Positions 27,182 through 34,577 of a stretch of DNA of 61,529 nt are shown piece by piece (the stretch's first letter is position 1; every line of letters starts with the position of its first letter). A program made the translations under genes and the position numbers. A model generated the notes under the pieces. The model was given only the letters and a program-made list of their open reading frames with translations, had not been told where the DNA came from and did not search any database. Location of the stretch: positions 1 through 61,529 of the forward strand of contig NZ_MUHF01000041.1 of the NCBI RefSeq assembly GCF_002217435.1, read 5' to 3'. The DNA comes from Flavobacterium reichenbachii (lineage in GTDB: Bacteria; Bacteroidota; Bacteroidia; Flavobacteriales; Flavobacteriaceae).

Positions 27182-28411
27182 TTAGATAAGTTGTTTTGGA
27201 AAACAGATGTAATATTTTGTTACCAATTTAGATAACGATTTCAAATTCAACTGATCAGAAGCCTCGACAACATCTTCAATTGTCTTATCTTTTTTCAAAA
27301 TGCGTATTGGTTCTGCCTCTTTGCTGTAGGCTTGATTTTTTATTTTTCCTCTAAAAATAAAATAACCCGCTTCTAATTGGGTTATATTATGAGCATTAGC
27401 AAATTCTTCTTTTAAAGATTGAGATTCCTCCATCGGAATTTTCTCTGCACTTAGTTTAATTTTCAGTAAGTCTCTATTAATGATCATTTTACTTAACGTA
27501 GAAAGTATAAAATCATCTTGCCTCTGCCAAGCTTTTAAGGCACTGATAATATCAAAATCATCCAATTGAGAAAACAAATCTAATTTTTCGGCATCAAAAT
27601 TCTCAAGAGTAATTTTATTTTGCATAAAATACAAAAGAGGCTCACTGCAAGGCAGATTTACTCCTTTTAGAGTCAGTTCTTTTGCTCTCTTAAGTACTTT
27701 CATCAAAATTAATTCGGCAACTAAACTTGTTTTATGCAAATAGGCCTGCCAATACATTAAACGTCTGGAAAGAAGAAATTTCTCAACAGAATAAATTCCT
27801 TTTTCTTCAATAACCAAAACATCATCAACCACATTCATCATCTGAATCAAACGTTCAGAATTGACATTTCCCTCTGCAACTCCGGTATAAAAACTATCTC
27901 GTTTTAAATAATCCATTCTGTCCATATCCAGCTGGCTTGATATAAGCTGCAGCATGAATTTTCTATGATAATCTCCTTTAAAAACCTGAATAGCCAAGCT
28001 TAATTTCCCATCAAATTCTTCATTAAGCTGGTTCATGAACAATAAGGAAATAGCCTCATGATTTACATCTTCAACAATACTTTTTTCCATAGCATGCGAA
28101 AATGGCCCGTGACCTATATCATGCAGCAAAATGGCAATTAATAAAGCGCATTCCTCTTCATTTGAAATCGCAACACCTTTAAATCGAAGTGTTTCGACAG
28201 CCTTCTGCATTAAATGCATACAACCTAAAGCATGATGCAGACGAGTATGATTTGCTCCCGGATATACTAAATAGGATAAGCCCATTTGCGAAATACGGCG
28301 CAGACGCTGAAAATACGGATGCTGAATTAAATCGTAAATAAGTTCGTTCGGAATACTTATAAAGCCATATATGGGATCGTTGAATATTTTTAACTTGTTG
28401 ATTTGACTCAC
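27182..28411 (-). CDS. HD-domain phosphohydrolase (dGTPase/SAMHD1-like)
   Basis: 409-residue cytoplasmic HD-superfamily enzyme. Metal-binding residues are visible in RLHHALGCMHLMQKA (His) and ILLHDIGHGPFSHAME (HD), with an Asp in QLDMDRMDYLKRD. The family resembles dNTP triphosphohydrolases, but the substrate is not established for this branch. The start is GTG: the frame upstream reaches a stop at 28427 without an ATG and the next Met is residue 43, inside the conserved region. It lies upstream of lpxD in the same direction. Confidence 0.9.
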   Translation of the reverse strand: MSQINKLKIFNDPIYGFISIPNELIYDLIQHPYFQRLRRISQMGLSYLVYPGANHTRLHHALGCMHLMQKAVETLRFKGVAISNEEECALLIAILLHDIGHGPFSHAMEKSIVEDVNHEAISLLFMNQLNEEFDGKLSLAIQVFKGDYHRKFMLQLISSQLDMDRMDYLKRDSFYTGVAEGNVNSERLIQMMNVVDDVLVIEEKGIYSVEKFLLSRRLMYWQAYLHKTSLVAELILMKVLKRAKELTLKGVNLPCSEPLLYFMQNKITLENFDAEKLDLFSQLDDFDIISALKAWQRQDDFILSTLSKMIINRDLLKIKLSAEKIPMEESQSLKEEFANAHNITQLEAGYFIFRGKIKNQAYSKEAEPIRILKKDKTIEDVVEASDQLNLKSLSKLVTKYYICFPKQLI

Positions 28412-28434
28412 TATTTTATTCTTTTTTAGGTCAA

Positions 28435-28442
28435 CAAATATA
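28435..28442 (-). promoter_or_regulatory. Bacteroidota -7 promoter element (HD gene)
   Basis: Exact TAnnTTTG match (TATATTTG) 23 bases upstream of the GTG start of the HD-domain gene; supports that start. Confidence 0.45.
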
Positions 28443-28622
28443 AGTAATTAAGTATAATTCTTCCTTTGTTTTTCATTTAAAAATCAACATAATACACTCT
28501 TGATTTTCAATTGCAAAATAGTATGCAAAATATATTTTACTTTAAAATCACAATTCATTATTCTGAAATTTATACTATTTTTAATACTTTTTAAGTTCTA
28601 TACTTTTAAATTGCATTAAAAA

Positions 28623-28630
28623 TAAATTTG
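28623..28630 (+). promoter_or_regulatory. Bacteroidota -7 promoter element (porX)
   Basis: Exact TAnnTTTG match (TAAATTTG) ending three bases before the porX ATG, implying a very short or absent leader if functional. May be chance in AT-rich DNA. Confidence 0.25.
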
Positions 28631-28633
28631 TTT

Positions 28634-30187
28634 ATGGATAAGATTAAAATACTTTGGGTCGATGACGAAATCGATCTTTTAAAGCCTCATATATTATTTC
28701 TTGAAAAGAAAAACTACGCTGTAACAACTTGTAATAACGGTCTGGACGCAATTACTTTATTTGAAGAAGATAATTTTGATATTGTTTTTTTGGATGAAAA
28801 TATGCCGGGAATGAGCGGTTTGGAAACACTTTCTGAAATGAAAGAAAAAAAATCGGCCATCCCAATGATTATGATCACAAAAAGTGAAGAAGAATATATA
28901 ATGGAAGAAGCCATTGGTTCTAAAATCGCTGATTATTTAATAAAACCAGTAAATCCAAATCAGATTTTATTGAGTTTAAAAAAGAATCTGGATGATTCGA
29001 GATTAATTACCGAAAAAACAACTTTAGATTATCAGAAAGAATTTAGGAAAATTTCGATGGAATTAGCTATGGTTAATTCTTACGAAGACTGGGTTGAACT
29101 GTACAAAAAATTACTTTTTTGGGAATTAAAACTAGAAGACATCAATGATACTGCGATGATTGAAATCCTTGAATCTCAAAAAGTTGAAGCTAATTCTCAA
29201 TTTGGAAAATATATCGAACGTAATTACGAAGACTGGTTTGCACCAAAAGCAGACAAACCAATTCAGTCCCATACTTTATTTAAAGAATTAGTAGTTCCTG
29301 AATTAAAAAAGAAAGATAAACCGATTTTATTTGTTGTAATTGACAATTTACGTTACGACCAATGGAAATCTTTTGAAACTGTAATTTCAAATTATTACAA
29401 ATTAGAAAAAGAAGTTCCTTATTATTCCATTCTTCCAACTGCTACACAATATGCCAGAAATGCAATATTTTCCGGGCTTATGCCGGTTGAAATGGAAAAA
29501 CAATTTCCTCAATATTGGAAAAACGACGTAGAAGATGGAGGAAAAAATCTTTATGAAGCCGAATTTTTATCAGCACAATTAAAGCGATTGGGACTTAATA
29601 TTAAGGAAGATTATTTTAAAATCACTAATTACGCAGGCGGTAAAAAGCTTTCTGAAAACTTCAAAGCATTAAAAGGAAATGACTTAGTAACAGTTGTTTA
29701 CAACTTTGTAGATATGTTATCTCACGCCAAAACAGAAATGGAAGTTGTAAAAGAACTTGCTTCTGATGACAAAGCGTATCGATCGCTTACTTTAAGCTGG
29801 TTTAAAAATTCTCCTTTATTAGAAATTATTCAGCAAGCACAGCTTTTAGGTTTCAAATTAATCCTGACAACAGATCACGGAACAATTAATGTAAAAAACC
29901 CATCTAAGGTAGTCGGAGATAAAAATACAAGTTTAAACTTGCGCTACAAAACAGGCCGTAGTTTAACCTACGAGCAGAAAGATGTTTATGTAGTAAAAGA
30001 ACCCAAAACTATTGGTCTTCCCGCCATAAATATGAGCAGTTCGTTTATTTTTGCCAAAAATGATTACTTTTTGGCTTACGTAAACAACTACAATCATTAT
30101 GTAAGTTATTACAAAAACACGTATCAGCATGGCGGAATTTCTTTAGAAGAAATGATTATTCCGTTTTTGATTTTTAATCCTAAATAA
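28634..30187 (+). CDS. porX: PorX, response regulator / PglZ-domain regulator of type IX secretion
   Basis: 517 residues. Receiver domain (1-118): acidic pair D10-D11, phosphoacceptor D54 in VFLDENMPG, conserved K near 104. A helical linker follows, then a PglZ alkaline-phosphatase-superfamily domain (about 200-515) with metal ligands in VVIDNLRYDQW, the Thr nucleophile in PTATQYARN (T271 by my count), TTDHGTINV and a final QHGGISLEEMIIP. This matches PorX, which with the kinase PorY and sigma factor SigP controls the type IX secretion system. The preceding TTG at 28628 is not needed. Confidence 0.95.
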   Translation: MDKIKILWVDDEIDLLKPHILFLEKKNYAVTTCNNGLDAITLFEEDNFDIVFLDENMPGMSGLETLSEMKEKKSAIPMIMITKSEEEYIMEEAIGSKIADYLIKPVNPNQILLSLKKNLDDSRLITEKTTLDYQKEFRKISMELAMVNSYEDWVELYKKLLFWELKLEDINDTAMIEILESQKVEANSQFGKYIERNYEDWFAPKADKPIQSHTLFKELVVPELKKKDKPILFVVIDNLRYDQWKSFETVISNYYKLEKEVPYYSILPTATQYARNAIFSGLMPVEMEKQFPQYWKNDVEDGGKNLYEAEFLSAQLKRLGLNIKEDYFKITNYAGGKKLSENFKALKGNDLVTVVYNFVDMLSHAKTEMEVVKELASDDKAYRSLTLSWFKNSPLLEIIQQAQLLGFKLILTTDHGTINVKNPSKVVGDKNTSLNLRYKTGRSLTYEQKDVYVVKEPKTIGLPAINMSSSFIFAKNDYFLAYVNNYNHYVSYYKNTYQHGGISLEEMIIPFLIFNPK

Positions 30188-30193
30188 AAAAGC

Positions 30194-30286
30194 TGCCACG
30201 AATTACACAACTTTTCACTAATTTTTTTTCTACAAATTATAATAGAAAAATGATTTAATTCGTGAAAATTAGCGAAATTCGTGGCA
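30194..30286. repeat. Inverted-repeat element of CACGAATT type
   Basis: An 11-base arm (TGCCACGAATT, 30194-30204) pairs with 30276-30286, and an inner arm (TTTTCAC, 30212-30218) with 30262-30268. It fills the space between porX and tsaE and may fold as a terminator-like or REP-like structure. Confidence 0.65.
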
Positions 30287-30299
30287 AAAAAACATAACA

Positions 30300-30707
30300 A
30301 TGAACATCGTTTTTTCTTTAGATCAAATTCAAGAAACTGCAGAACAGATTCTAGCATCGAATCCAAAAAAAATTATTCTTTTTAATGGAGATATGGGCGT
30401 TGGTAAAACAACTTTAATCAAACAATTATGTAAAAGTTTGGGTGTTGAAGATGCTACCAGCAGTCCTACCTTTTCTCTGGTAAATGAATATTACACCAAC
30501 AACAATCAAATCGTTTATCATTTTGATTTTTACCGATTAAACAAAGAAACCGAAGCGCTTGATATGGGAGTTGATGATTATTTATATTCTGGAAACTGGT
30601 GCTTTATTGAGTGGTCTGAAAAAATTGCTAATCTGCTTCCAGAGGAATATTCAACTGTTAATATTCAATTATTGACTGACGGGAAGAGAGAATTAGAATT
30701 ATTATAA
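30300..30707 (+). CDS. tsaE: tRNA threonylcarbamoyladenosine ATPase TsaE
   Basis: ATPase of the TsaB/TsaD/TsaE complex that completes t6A37 modification of ANN-decoding tRNAs. 135 residues: Walker A in GDMGVGKTTLIKQL (about 30-43), SSPTFSLVNEY, HFDFYRL with the Walker B-type acid, and FIEWSEKIANLLP. Normal length. The TsaC/Sua5 family partner of the same pathway is also in this window at 43.8-44.4 kb. Confidence 0.95.
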   Translation: MNIVFSLDQIQETAEQILASNPKKIILFNGDMGVGKTTLIKQLCKSLGVEDATSSPTFSLVNEYYTNNNQIVYHFDFYRLNKETEALDMGVDDYLYSGNWCFIEWSEKIANLLPEEYSTVNIQLLTDGKRELELL

Positions 30708-30719
30708 AACAAATTTTAT

Positions 30720-31283
30720 ATGTCAACAAAAAAAATACTTATTTCATTTGGATTAATTACAATATCCTTAATAGTATTGTTTTTTGTATTTTTAATTGGA
30801 ATAACAACCGATTTTTTATCTGATAAAATTGAAGATGCTGACATTGTAAAATGCAAAGAAATTGTAACTATTATAGAAAGAAACAAAGCATTTATCAAAG
30901 ACAGTATCTCTAAAGATGCCGATGGAGATGGTGAGTGCATTAGATATTTTATTGAAAACGAAAAAGATATCGATAAATTATTTTCCAAAATCAGCCAGAC
31001 AGACAAGCAAAGATTCAATGAATTGATTAAAAGTAAATTTTGTGAATATGTCGAAATTGGAGAACCTAAAAACTGCATAATGTTTTGCATGAAAACATCT
31101 AATCACAATTGGAGCATTATAGGAAAATATAAAAAGATGTTTATAATCTACGAAAAAACTCCTAGATGCAATTGTAAAGACAGTCCTATTGGCGACCCAA
31201 ATTATGCCGAATATGTAAAAAAACTTTCCGACAATTGGTATCAAACAAAGGTAAGAATATCGAGGAGGCATTTTGGCTGTTAA
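30720..31283 (+). CDS. Cys-rich membrane-anchored protein of unknown function
   Basis: Not recognised. 187 residues: one N-terminal membrane helix (about 8-29, ISFGLITISLIVLFFVFLIG) and a hydrophilic remainder, probably outside the inner membrane. It contains about nine Cys, including CxMFCM-like and CNC groups near residues 118-125 and 146-148 and a Cys as the last residue, suggesting disulfides. It starts 12 bp after tsaE and is probably co-transcribed, but there is no functional link apparent. Confidence 0.7.
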   Translation: MSTKKILISFGLITISLIVLFFVFLIGITTDFLSDKIEDADIVKCKEIVTIIERNKAFIKDSISKDADGDGECIRYFIENEKDIDKLFSKISQTDKQRFNELIKSKFCEYVEIGEPKNCIMFCMKTSNHNWSIIGKYKKMFIIYEKTPRCNCKDSPIGDPNYAEYVKKLSDNWYQTKVRISRRHFGC

Positions 31284-31363
31284 ACTTGAAAAAACCATAA
31301 ATAACTGCATCTAATAGAGGTTTGTAAGCTTAATAAAAATACATCTTCTTTAAAACAATACTA

Positions 31364-31837
31364 ATGAACTCGGAAAAAACAGTAGAAATAATTCCCTTTT
31401 CTTCAGATCTAAAAGAACATATTAAAATCTTAAACGTCGCCTGGCTTGAAAAATATTTCAAAGTTGAAGAAAAAGACGAACTGACACTTTCAAATCCGCA
31501 AGAAGAAATTATAAAAAAAGGCGGGAAGATTTTTTACGCTCGATATAATGGAGAAATTCTGGGAACATATTCATTATTAAAAATTGATGATGAGGCATAT
31601 GAATTAAGTAAAATGGCAGTTTCTGATAAAGCACAAGGTCTTGGTGTTGGAAACAAAATGTTACTACACTGCATGACTACAGCAAAAGAAAACAACATTA
31701 AAAAGTTGATTTTATATTCAAACACAATGCTGCTTCCTGCAATTCATTTATATAAAAAATTTGGTTTTGTTGAGATTCCGCTGGAAGATGGTGTTTACGA
31801 CAGAGCCGATATTAAAATGGAAAAAATACTACCTTAA
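31364..31837 (+). CDS. GNAT family N-acetyltransferase
   Basis: 157 residues with the acetyl-CoA fold: ARYNGEILGTYSLLKID (beta 2-3), YELSKMAVSDKAQGLGVGNKMLLHC carrying the pyrophosphate-binding Q/RxxGxG/A loop, then LYSNTMLLPAIHLYKKFGFVEIP, the usual C-terminal motif. Acceptor unknown. Free-standing, with a short spacer to the alanine dehydrogenase gene. Confidence 0.9.
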   Translation: MNSEKTVEIIPFSSDLKEHIKILNVAWLEKYFKVEEKDELTLSNPQEEIIKKGGKIFYARYNGEILGTYSLLKIDDEAYELSKMAVSDKAQGLGVGNKMLLHCMTTAKENNIKKLILYSNTMLLPAIHLYKKFGFVEIPLEDGVYDRADIKMEKILP

Positions 31838-31921
31838 TTATTAATGTTTTATTAGCAGATTTATTCTACTAATTTTAAAACTTTTTACGTAATTTGTACT
31901 CTTAATTTTTTGTATAACCCC

Positions 31922-33121
31922 ATGTCAATTACTTTAACTCCATTTACGAAACAACAATTACTGCCACAAGAAGAAAAACTTGAAATTGGCCGATTTAAAA
32001 GAGAACTTTTTATAGGAATACCTAAAGAAACAAGTTATCAGGAACGTCGTATTTGTTTGACACCAGACGCTGTAAATTCATTAACGTATGAAGGTCATCG
32101 CGTTATGATTGAATCCGGAGCAGGAGAAAGTTCAAGTTATACAGACAAAGAATACAGTGATGCTGGCGCAGAAGTTACTAAAGACACTAAAAAAGTTTTT
32201 GGCTGTCCTTTTTTACTTAAAGTTGAACCGCCAACATTAGCAGAAATTGAAATGATTAATCCTGAAACGATTATAATTTCTGCCATTCAGCTAAAAACCA
32301 AAAAGAAAGCTTACTTCGAAGCTTTAGCTCAGAAAAAAATTACCGCACTTGCATTTGAATATATTAAAGACGAAGACGGCTCTTATCCTGCTGTAAAATC
32401 TTTAAGCGAAATTGCCGGAACTGCTTCAATACTTATTGCTGCAGAGTTAATGATCACGGATGAATTTGGAAAAGGACTTTTATTCGGAAATATTACTGGT
32501 GTCCCTCCTACTGAAGTTGTCATTTTAGGCGCTGGAACTGTTGGAGAATTTGCTGCAAAAACCGCAATCGGACTTGGTGCAAACGTAAAAGTTTTTGATA
32601 ACTCGATTACCAAATTACGTCGTTTACAAAACAATTTAAATCAAAGAATTTTTACATCTACTATTCAGCAAAAAGGTCTTTTAAAAGCATTAAGACGTTG
32701 TGATGTCGCGATTGGCGCCATGCGTGGTAAAGAAAGATGCCCGATTGTAGTCACAGAAACTATGGTAGAACATATGAAGAAGGGCGCAGTAATTGTCGAT
32801 GTAAGTATTGATACCGGCGGTTGTTTTGAAAGCTCTGAAGTTACTACTCACGAGAAACCGACTTTCATCAAAAATAATGTTTTGCATTATTGTGTACCAA
32901 ATATACCTTCTCGATATTCTAAAACTGCCTCATTATCAATAAGTAACATTCTTACACCGTACCTGCATCAGATAGCCGAAGATGGTGGTTTAGAAAGTGC
33001 CATCAGATGTAACAAAGGCCTTAAAAACGGGATCTATTTATACCACGGAATCCTAACAAATAAAGCAATTGGCGACTGGTTTGATTTACCAGACAATGAT
33101 ATTAATTTACTTGTATTTTAA
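31922..33121 (+). CDS. ald: Alanine dehydrogenase
   Basis: NAD-dependent interconversion of alanine and pyruvate plus ammonia. 399 residues from the ATG at 31922 (a TTG at 31910 is less likely): N-terminal AlaDH/PNT domain (FIGIPKETSYQERRICLTPDAV), and the NAD-binding domain with GAGTVGEFAAKTAIGLGANVKVFDNS. The N-terminal lead of about 30 residues before the core is usual for Flavobacteriia. The transhydrogenase beta part is absent, so alanine dehydrogenase rather than PntA. Confidence 0.92.
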   Translation: MSITLTPFTKQQLLPQEEKLEIGRFKRELFIGIPKETSYQERRICLTPDAVNSLTYEGHRVMIESGAGESSSYTDKEYSDAGAEVTKDTKKVFGCPFLLKVEPPTLAEIEMINPETIIISAIQLKTKKKAYFEALAQKKITALAFEYIKDEDGSYPAVKSLSEIAGTASILIAAELMITDEFGKGLLFGNITGVPPTEVVILGAGTVGEFAAKTAIGLGANVKVFDNSITKLRRLQNNLNQRIFTSTIQQKGLLKALRRCDVAIGAMRGKERCPIVVTETMVEHMKKGAVIVDVSIDTGGCFESSEVTTHEKPTFIKNNVLHYCVPNIPSRYSKTASLSISNILTPYLHQIAEDGGLESAIRCNKGLKNGIYLYHGILTNKAIGDWFDLPDNDINLLVF

Positions 33122-33134
33122 GGGAACTTTAATG

Positions 33135-33142
33135 TACATTTG
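33135..33142 (+). promoter_or_regulatory. Bacteroidota promoter (-7 element)
   Basis: Exact TACATTTG with a TTG at 33111-33113 spaced about 21 bases upstream, a plausible -33. It serves the DUF4258-like gene that starts at 33158 and overlaps an alternative TTG start at 33140. Confidence 0.5.
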
Positions 33143-33157
33143 CAAAAAAAATATTTC

Positions 33158-33544
33158 ATGAAGTTCGTACACCGTTTTGCATATTATTTGATTGGTTTAA
33201 TTATGGGATGCTTTTTTGTAGCCCTTGTATTTAGTGGAAAAGATACTCGATGCAACTATTTTCCAAATGCCAGAGTTTTAAATAATTTACGCACAAAACC
33301 TTTCCAATATTCAGATAAAGCAATTCAGACTTTAAACGAAAAATGGGTTGACACTGCAGATGTGAGAAAAACATTAACATACGGCGATGTCGATTTTGAT
33401 CAAAGTAATGTTCCGTTCAAAAAAGGAAAATTATATGTAATTGAAGGTAAAACGATCAAAGATCAGGAGATTATTTTAAAAGTAATCAACTACGAAAACA
33501 AAGCAGTCTTAGAAGAAATTATTAAGAAACCTATCGAAAAATAA
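33158..33544 (+). CDS. Small membrane-anchored protein, DUF4258-like
   Basis: 128 residues from the ATG at 33158: one membrane helix (about 5-22, FAYYLIGLIMGCFFVALVF), then a soluble domain with NARVLNNLRTKPF, a TLTYGDVDFDQSNV segment and a beta hairpin (KLYVIEGKTI...EIILKVINYE). This resembles the short DUF4258-type proteins of Flavobacteriia. I am not certain of the family; function unknown. It has its own promoter element. Confidence 0.75.
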   Translation: MKFVHRFAYYLIGLIMGCFFVALVFSGKDTRCNYFPNARVLNNLRTKPFQYSDKAIQTLNEKWVDTADVRKTLTYGDVDFDQSNVPFKKGKLYVIEGKTIKDQEIILKVINYENKAVLEEIIKKPIEK

Positions 33545-33771
33545 TTCCCTTTTTTGTCATTTTGTCGAAGAAGAAATCAACTAGAAACTCGACAAAGATT
33601 GGCGATTGTAATTGCGAAGGATGGATTAAAATCCATCCCAACAATATGTTTTATTCCTACAGAACTCTTTCTTAAATTCCTTTTAATCCGTTGATATAGT
33701 AAAATAATTAGTCGCCTCATAAAATCTTACTATTTGACTTACATCACTTATATGGTTTAAAATAGTACAAC
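33545..33771. repeat. Spacer with decayed copy of an intergenic repeat
   Basis: The part at 33552-33640 (starting TTTGTCATTTTGTCGAAG and including ATTGCGAAGGATGG) looks like a worn copy of the 'GTCATTTCGACGAAGGAGAAATC' class of Flavobacterium intergenic repeats, recalled from memory. No gene is visible in the spacer, which separates the convergent DUF4258-like and ung genes. Confidence 0.35.
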
Positions 33772-34437
33772 CTACCATTTAATATCCTTCAATCCTTTTG
33801 ATTTCAAAAAAGCATTTGTTTGACTAAAATGTTTATTTCCAAACCAAAATCCTCTATTAGCACTTAAAGGTGAAGGATGTCCTGATTTTAAAATATGATG
33901 TTTTGATGCATCAATCAAAGCTGCTTTTTTTTGAGCAAAACCACCCCAAAGTAAAAACACCACATTTTCTGATTCAGCAGAAATTTGTTTAATTACAGCA
34001 TCTGTAAATTTTTCCCAGCCTTTTCCCTGATGACTTCCCGCTTCAGCTTGTCTAACGGTTAAAGTAGCATTTAAGAGAAAAACTCCCTGATCTGCCCATC
34101 GCTCTAAATTTCCTGTTTTGGGCATCGGTATATTTAAATCATTTTCAATTTCTTTGAAAATATTTTGAAGTGACGGCGGAAACGGAATCCCATCATTTAC
34201 AGAAAAGCATAAACCATTTGCCTGATTAGGTCCATGGTAAGGATCCTGCCCAATAATTACAACCTTTACCTGATCAAAATGGCAATGATCAAAAGCCGAA
34301 AAAATCTGACTCCCTTTTGGAAAACAAACTTTAGCTGCATATTCAGATTTAACAAAGGAAATTAATTCATTAAAATATGGTTTATCAAATTCCTCATTCA
34401 AAACTGGTTTCCACGAATCATGCATTTTTACGTCCAT
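33772..34437 (-). CDS. ung: Uracil-DNA glycosylase
   Basis: Family 1 uracil-DNA glycosylase of base excision repair. 221 residues: catalytic GQDPYHGPNQANGLCFSV (Asp near 64), uracil-binding LLNATLTVR, and the DNA-intercalating HPSPLSANRGFWFGNKHF loop with the catalytic His. All present; normal length. Divergent from mutS2. Confidence 0.97.
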   Translation of the reverse strand: MDVKMHDSWKPVLNEEFDKPYFNELISFVKSEYAAKVCFPKGSQIFSAFDHCHFDQVKVVIIGQDPYHGPNQANGLCFSVNDGIPFPPSLQNIFKEIENDLNIPMPKTGNLERWADQGVFLLNATLTVRQAEAGSHQGKGWEKFTDAVIKQISAESENVVFLLWGGFAQKKAALIDASKHHILKSGHPSPLSANRGFWFGNKHFSQTNAFLKSKGLKDIKW

Positions 34438-34540
34438 ATCTTTTTTTTTAGGCTAAATTCGTAAATTTTCTATTGAAATCATATTTGACAACAGTAAAAT
34501 TTAGCCTTAAACTTTGTAGAGTGCAATGATTTAGTTTTTG

Positions 34541-34548
34541 TACTTTTG
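34541..34548 (+). promoter_or_regulatory. Bacteroidota promoter (-7 element, mutS2)
   Basis: Exact TACTTTTG, 29 bases before the mutS2 ATG, with a TTTG at 34513-34516 as a candidate -33 (spacing 24, slightly long). Confidence 0.45.
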
Positions 34549-34577
34549 TGTATACATTATATTGTTATAAAAATTAA

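Noticed and set aside
28628..30187. porX as a BREX/Pgl phage-defence PglZ gene
   Set aside because: The receiver domain in front of PglZ is diagnostic for PorX, and no other BREX genes are present.
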